A DNA stretch of 64,000 nucleotides from Diphasiastrum complanatum (lineage: Eukaryota; Streptophyta; Lycopodiopsida; Lycopodiales; Lycopodiaceae). Below the pieces are notes generated by a model. The model was given only the letters and a program-made list of their open reading frames with translations, was not told the DNA's origin and did not search any database. Below, in pieces: positions 59,089-64,000 of this stretch. Position 1 is the first letter of the stretch. The number at the start of each line of letters is the position of its first letter. The translations under genes were made by a program, and so were the position numbers. The DNA lies in assembly GCA_029204225.1 (NCBI GenBank), contig MU831544.1:62001-126000 (forward strand). Direction: 5' to 3'.

Positions 59089-60830
59089 TTGAGACAACCT
59101 GCCACCGCAGTTCCTGTAAACCAAGATGGTTCCAGACCGAGCAGACCAGACAAAGACAAAGGCATAGCTGTCCCAGGAGGATCTCCTAGAAGGTCGACAA
59201 GACCACGAAGAGCGCCAACAAGATATGTGCCAGACAGCTCAGCTTCCACATCAGAAGAGTTTTGCGGATTCAGTGGCGAACCACAGACTTTCGAGGAAGC
59301 GATTGACAATCTTGAGAAGGGCAGATGGATCCAAGCCATGAACGAAGAGATGGAGTCCATAAGGAAGAACCAGGTATGGACGTTGGAGCCATTACAACAT
59401 AAGCGCAAAACTGTCAAATGCAAATGGGTTTTCAAGCTCAAATACGGACCAAATGGGAACATCACAAAATACAAGACAAGACTGGTAGCGAAAGGTTTCT
59501 CTCAGAGATATGGTATTGATTACTCTGAAACCTCCTCTCCTGTCGTCAAACATTCATCCCTACGTCTATTATTTGCATATGTAGTAGCTTATGACCTCAG
59601 GATCCACATTGTGGACGAGAAGACAACCTTCTTGCATGGCAAATTAGATGAAGAGGTCTACATGGATCAACCTCCAAGATACATCTCGAATTCACTTCTT
59701 GACTATGCATGTAGAATACACAGAAGTATCTATAGTCTGAAACAATCAGCCCGACAATGGTACAAGAAGAAAGATCAAGCCCTGAAATCATTAGGATTCA
59801 AGCGTCTATTGGCTGATTCTAATGTATATGTTAGAATTACAAATGGGCAGATCATCATAGTGGCTGTATATGTGGATGACACTCTGATACTTTGCAGGAG
59901 TGAGCAGCTAATTGCTGAAGTAAAGGCAGACATCTCGAAACATTTCGAGGTAGTGGATCTGGGAGAAGCCAGGTGTTACCTAGGCTTACAAATTGAAAGG
60001 GACTATGAGGGAGGTAAGTTATACCTTCACCAGTCCAGATACACCCAGAAGATCCTAGGGGACTTTGGGATGCTGAATTGCAAAGGAGCGAACACTCCAA
60101 TGCTTGTAGGGACGGTGCTGAAAAGCGTCGACTGTCCAAGGACTGAGGAAGAGAGAGAACAAATGCAGCTCACACCTTACAAGAAGCTGATAGGATCATT
60201 GATGTACCTTGCAGACAACACATGCTCTGATATTGCTTATGTAGTGTTCAGGATGAGCCAATTCTGCACGAATCCAGGCTCGACACATTGGAAGATTGCA
60301 AAACGCATTTTGCAATATCTTCAATTAACGAGGGATTATGGCTTGTGTTATTGTCATGATGCAGGTTTCAGGATATTTTCCTACAACGATGCTAGCTGGG
60401 CATCTCTCAAGGACGACTGTAAAAGCGTCTCAGGAGGATGCACCATTGCATCAAGAGCAGCAGTTCTCTGGGTCAGCAAAAAGCAGACCGTTGTAGCCCA
60501 GTCATCTTGCAAAGCAGAATATGTCACAACAGCAAAGATGGCCAACGAAATAGTCTGACTAAGGCAGTTCCTAGACGAATTGGGCGAAACAAGTAACGAG
60601 CCCCTGGTCTTGCAGATGGACAACACCTCTGCGCAATACACCGAATGAAAGATCCCGTTCCATTCCAGAATGAAGCACATTGCGATCAAGTACCACTTGA
60701 TCAGAGATCTAATTAAAAAGAAGATGCTGCAGACCACCTTCAAGACATGGTTGCTAACATCTTCACTAAAGCCCTAGACAAAGGACTCTTTGAGAGATAG
60801 AGGAGCAGTCTCGAGATCGTAAAGCTATCA
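59089..60830 (+). pseudogene. Copia copy 2 reverse transcriptase and RNase H (long open frame)
   Basis: An uninterrupted frame of about 489 codons (59089-60558). After a linker with PRRSTRPRRAPTRYVPDSSA come RT blocks MNEEMESIRKNQVWTLEPLQ, KCKWVFKLKYGPNGNITKYK, VAKGFSQRYGIDYSETSSPV, IVDEKTTFLHGKLDEEVYMD, the catalytic VAVYVDDTLILCRS (YVDD at 59869-59880) and LGEARCYLGLQIERDYEGGK. RNase H follows with GSLMYLADNTCSDIAYVVFR, NDASWASLKDDCKSVSGGCT and SSCKAEYVTTAKMANEIV, where TGA stops the frame. The rest (LRQFLDELGETSNEPLVLQM, DNTSA) continues after the stop with further shifts. Some usually conserved residues are changed (TFSPV to TSSPV, GMKQ to SLKQ). Confidence 0.88.
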
Positions 60831-60846
60831 TGCTTTGAGAGGGAGC

Positions 60847-61856
60847 TGAAGAAACGAAATGTTTCTAACTACAAAGCCTTGGTAGCTTTCAGCCCTCAGC
60901 CTGACGAAGATGTTCGCGAACACAAAAGTCAGGAGACACGAAGCACGAAAAGTTTCGCTAACTCGAAAGTCAGGAGACACGAGGACGAACGATTCGCAAA
61001 CACAAAAGTCGAAGCAGACGAAGATGAACGGTTCGCGAACGAGAATCTTTTGGGGTCCAACATGAGAATCTTTTGCGATCCAATACGAGAGAAGGGCAGA
61101 CGAGCAAAATGAAACCTTCTCCTACCCTCCACGCTCCAAAGAGTACCAGCGAGATCATGCAGGTACCCAAGAGTACATATATCTGATACATGACGTCAGC
61201 AGATACATTTTAGGTCATGGCTAATCTGCCACTCTTGTATTTCCCTTATTAGTTGTAGATGCTTAATCACTCTAATCTTAGATAAACATAGAACGACTAT
61301 ACTTCCTAGATGATACTTGACATATAGATCGACAAAGTACACATACAGTGTCATGTAGTAGTCTGATGCAAGTAAGCAATCAAGACGAATATACAGAATA
61401 CATGTCTGCCTGCGTGTGGAGACAATTTTGTCTAAGATATGTAGATCCAACAGTTCGCTAGTAAAGCGAGACGATTGCTCGTGAGAGAACTGTGTTTCTC
61501 CCATGCCAACGCACTGCGTGGATTTGCATGCAGTGCTTGAAGAAATCAGAGAAAGATCAATATAGATGATTTTCTTGTTGTGTCTGATCTCGAATGCAAA
61601 TGCGTCTGTTGTTTATTCGTGTGTCTAAGTTTTATTGTTCATTTGAATTTTGCACCACCTTGGTTGAAACTATGTTGAATGCTGCATTAATTTTATAAAC
61701 GTAGATCAGCAGTGCCTGACTACACTCTGGAGGACTGTAGGAGTGATTCACCTGGTAGTGTCCAGTGATCACATCTGAACTCCATCCGAGGGCAAGAGAG
61801 TCGTGGTTCCTTCGCGAAAGCCTCGCGACTGCAATCCTGATTCATTCTTTTCTTCA
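60847..61856 (+). repeat. Copia copy 2 LTR, about 1010 bp
   Basis: It starts TGAAGAAACGAAATG and ends TTTTCTTCA. It carries a cluster of TTCGCGAAC/CGAAAGTCAGGAGACACG units at 60910-61060 and the ACGCTCCAAAGAGTACCAGC block common to the family. Confidence 0.78.
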
Positions 61857-61902
61857 GTGGCATGCAGAGCATATCACACTTTTCCTTCAGTGATATCAGA
61901 GC
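61857..61902 (+). other. Duplicated primer-site-like sequence after the LTR
   Basis: TTCAGTGGCATGCAGAGCAT and TTCAGTGATATCAGAGCAT lie in tandem about 34 bp apart, each followed by ATCACACTT. They resemble an LTR end plus TGGTATCAGAGC. Confidence 0.6.
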
Positions 61903-62125
61903 ATATCACACTTCTTTTCTTCAGTTGTTGGAGCTTTATTGGAGCTTATTATAGTGGGTGCAGCGAGTGGAAGGGTGGAGTTGATCACTCCCAATGATTG
62001 CTGTTTCCCCTGCTTTGAAGCAGATTGTGCCCTGTAAACTGCGATGGCTGATTTTCTACGAACCCAATTGGCTGGAGCTGATTGATCGTGTGGATGGCGC
62101 GTGATCACGGCTGCTAAGTTGCTAC

Positions 62126-62275
62126 TATGGCGGCCGAGGAGAGGAGCCGTGGTGAAACCCTTAGGGTTAAAGGCAAACTTATTAAAAAACTTAATAAGTC
62201 AAGTTTGGCCTTGCATGTGGTTTTTTTAGTTCTATGGTTCTTGAGAAACTCTATTTTGTTTATTGGCATGCAGTA
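62126..62275 (+). CDS. Small ORF, possible exon of an unidentified gene
   Basis: ATG at 62126 in a good plant context (CTACTATGGCG) gives 49 codons, MAAEERSRGETLRVKGKLIK onward, basic at first and then a hydrophobic stretch (LALHVVFLVLWFL). It is GC-rich at the start, then abruptly AT-rich, as at an exon-intron border. ACCCTTAGGGTT lies inside. No family was recognised and no donor was fixed. Confidence 0.2.
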
Positions 62276-64000
62276 ATGGATTCGAAAGGAGATGTATGCA
62301 ATAATCTGCCTGAACCAGCAATGAATCATAGAATTATTGATTCTGCGTTGCATGGCCGAGAAAATGGTGTAGGGAGATTTTTTGCTATCCTAACAGTTCG
62401 TCTATGGATTTGATTCATAGATTTAGGATGACGACAAATTATTTCGGTCCTCATGAGCTACTTTTCCAAATTGATACCCGGTCAAAAGAAATTTAATTTT
62501 TTTGGAACTATGTTTGGTGCTGACTAAACGTTGGAAGCGAAGTTCTTTCCAGATTGAAAGTTAAATTGAATTTCTTCTTTTCTGATTGAATTCTGAACTT
62601 GGGCTAAAGTTTGAAATCTGTTACTTGTCTGAAATATTTCTAATCGATATTGATCTTAAGGTTTGTGCAAGATACTCGTCAAAATTGAATTTAAAATCAT
62701 CAAACAATATGAAATGGCCAGATAAAATGAATGATGACAGAATTCTTTATCCGATCAATGGAATCTTGTTTGGATACAGTTTAAGAGTTTTGAAATCCTA
62801 TTGGTAGGATTTCCATTCATGAAATTTCATATTCTGAGTTTGGTTAGTTTTTGTCAATATTGATGGAGTAATGCTAGACCAGTCAATAAAAAAAGAAAAC
62901 AGTCCAATTTTATTGGAGAAATTATAGGAATAAAAAATTGATCTCATTTCTAGTTAAATCCTATGGTGAATTATATTCAAAAAATTAGAGTAGTAGCGTT
63001 TTTCATAGTAGATGATTTTTGATATATCAGTTATTCAACTCAGGTATAGGATAGAAATGAAATTGTTTCAGATTTTTTCCTACAATTGACTTCTTAGTAC
63101 CTTAATTGAAATAGATTTTCAGAAAACTGAAAATTCTAAGGAGGGAAGAAGAGTGGGCATTAGAGGTAGTAAGTGTGATCGAGAAATGTATTTTGCAATT
63201 AGGATTTTGATAATCTCAGTCAATAATTGCTTAATAACAATTATTAATTTCTTGGATAGAATTCATTTAGTTGAATTCATAGCTTATATCTTTAAAACCA
63301 TTGAGTTATCGCAGTTTTGGATGTCAATTGTGATGTTTAGAAGTAGAATTTGATATATGGATTACATTGGATCTGTTAGTTGAGTGAAGCTTGTCCCTAG
63401 AGTTGATGCTCTTGGATCCAAGGGGATTTGAAGCTTAAGATTAACTTTTAAGAATCAAAATGTAGTGTTGAGCCATGTTAATTCTTCTGTCTAAATCACA
63501 GAATCAGGTGTGGATTTGTGGTATCCATCTGATAGGCATGCCAGCCATTCAAATAAATGGATTCTCCAGTGTTTGGGAACAAGAGATAATATCCTATAGT
63601 GATTATAGGATAGCTAGATGATCAATGGATCTCTAGAATATCAGATAAGGCGGTTAAGGATTTTCTGGAAGAAAAAGCTGATGGTATGAGACATCAGTAA
63701 TTTTGGAAAGGGAATTTAGGACCGTAAAGATCTAATGATCAATGGTGTGTTTTAGTACCTAGTCGGGATATGGTATTTTGGAAAATTTTGAGGTTTAATC
63801 TAGATCCCAATGTGGTATTTCATTATTTACCAAATCAAAGGCCCTCAAATTTATTTCTCGCTTTCTTAATTAATCCTTTACTTCTTAGTAATTTCTCGAA
63901 TATAGACATCAGACTGGGTTATATGATTCTTTCCAGCATGAAGTTATTCTTTTGAAAGACTGTTATGTCATATAAATTACTACTTGTGGGAATGGACTTG
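62276..64000. other. No recognisable feature
   Basis: AT-rich sequence, possibly intronic. No coding frame, LTR or LINE homology was seen. Confidence 0.45.

Larger units (their letters stand above)
58686..61856 (+). mobile_element. Copia element copy 2, 5'-truncated, with long LTR
   Basis: It starts inside the integrase C-terminus and runs through RT, RNase H and an LTR (60847-61856). It is about 90% alike copy 1 by eye but better preserved. The LTR is followed by two primer-site-like blocks, so it may have been a 5' LTR or an LTR shared by tandem elements. Confidence 0.85.

Overview
The window looks like repeat-dominated nuclear DNA from a land plant. It carries plant-type Ty1/copia and chromodomain Ty3/gypsy retrotransposons primed by the initiator methionine tRNA, hAT-type miniature elements with 8-bp target duplications, an unusual LINE family, and six long (CT)n/(GA)n tracts, on an AT-rich background with intron-like signals. 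The lineage cannot be fixed from the sequence. The LINE ORF1 is of the coiled-coil plus RRM type rather than the zinc-knuckle type usual in flowering plants, so a non-flowering plant (fern, lycophyte, bryophyte) is possible, but this is only inference. No complete host gene was found. One convincing host exon (4944-5164, minus) and two weak candidates are listed.

Layout. 1-3279: LINE copy 1 (minus, cut by the window edge), its 5' end against a (CT)n tract. 3280-8027: a host-gene stretch with one exon, a hAT miniature element and a degraded copia with LTR and primer site. 8028-15840: two LINE copies (copies 2 and 3, both minus) in head-to-tail tandem, separated only by (CT)n. 15841-20640: mostly unassignable sequence with relics of LINE endonuclease and copia reverse transcriptase. 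20641-22235: LINE copy 4 (plus), 5'-truncated, whose 3' end runs into (CT)n. 23075-32550: a Ty3/gypsy chromovirus with 358-bp LTRs and a CTATT target duplication, interrupted by an inverted, single-LTR partial copy of its own family; the whole sits in an older copia LTR. 32556-34700: remains of that copia, with a second hAT element (8-bp duplication GTTCATTT) in its 3' LTR. 34700-47100: degenerate sequence with LINE, copia and gypsy relics, two free (CT)n tracts and a head-to-head pair of copia LTRs. 47145-50106 and 57565-61902: three related copia copies, two of them joined head to head. 50110-57560: short tandem repeats, a candidate exon, and an unidentified Asp/Asn/Gln-rich coding relic. 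61903-64000: nothing clear beyond a small ORF.

The most interesting system is the LINE family. Every non-truncated end visible (two 5' ends, two 3' ends) abuts a (CT)n microsatellite in one fixed strand orientation. In all three copies that span the junction, ORF1 and ORF2 lie in one frame separated by a single UAG, with no AUG before the endonuclease. ORF2 ends in two conserved PCNA-binding-like motifs. Together this suggests a microsatellite-targeting LINE that makes ORF2 by stop-codon readthrough or reinitiation and may be tied to replication. All copies seen are broken, so the inference rests on conservation between copies.
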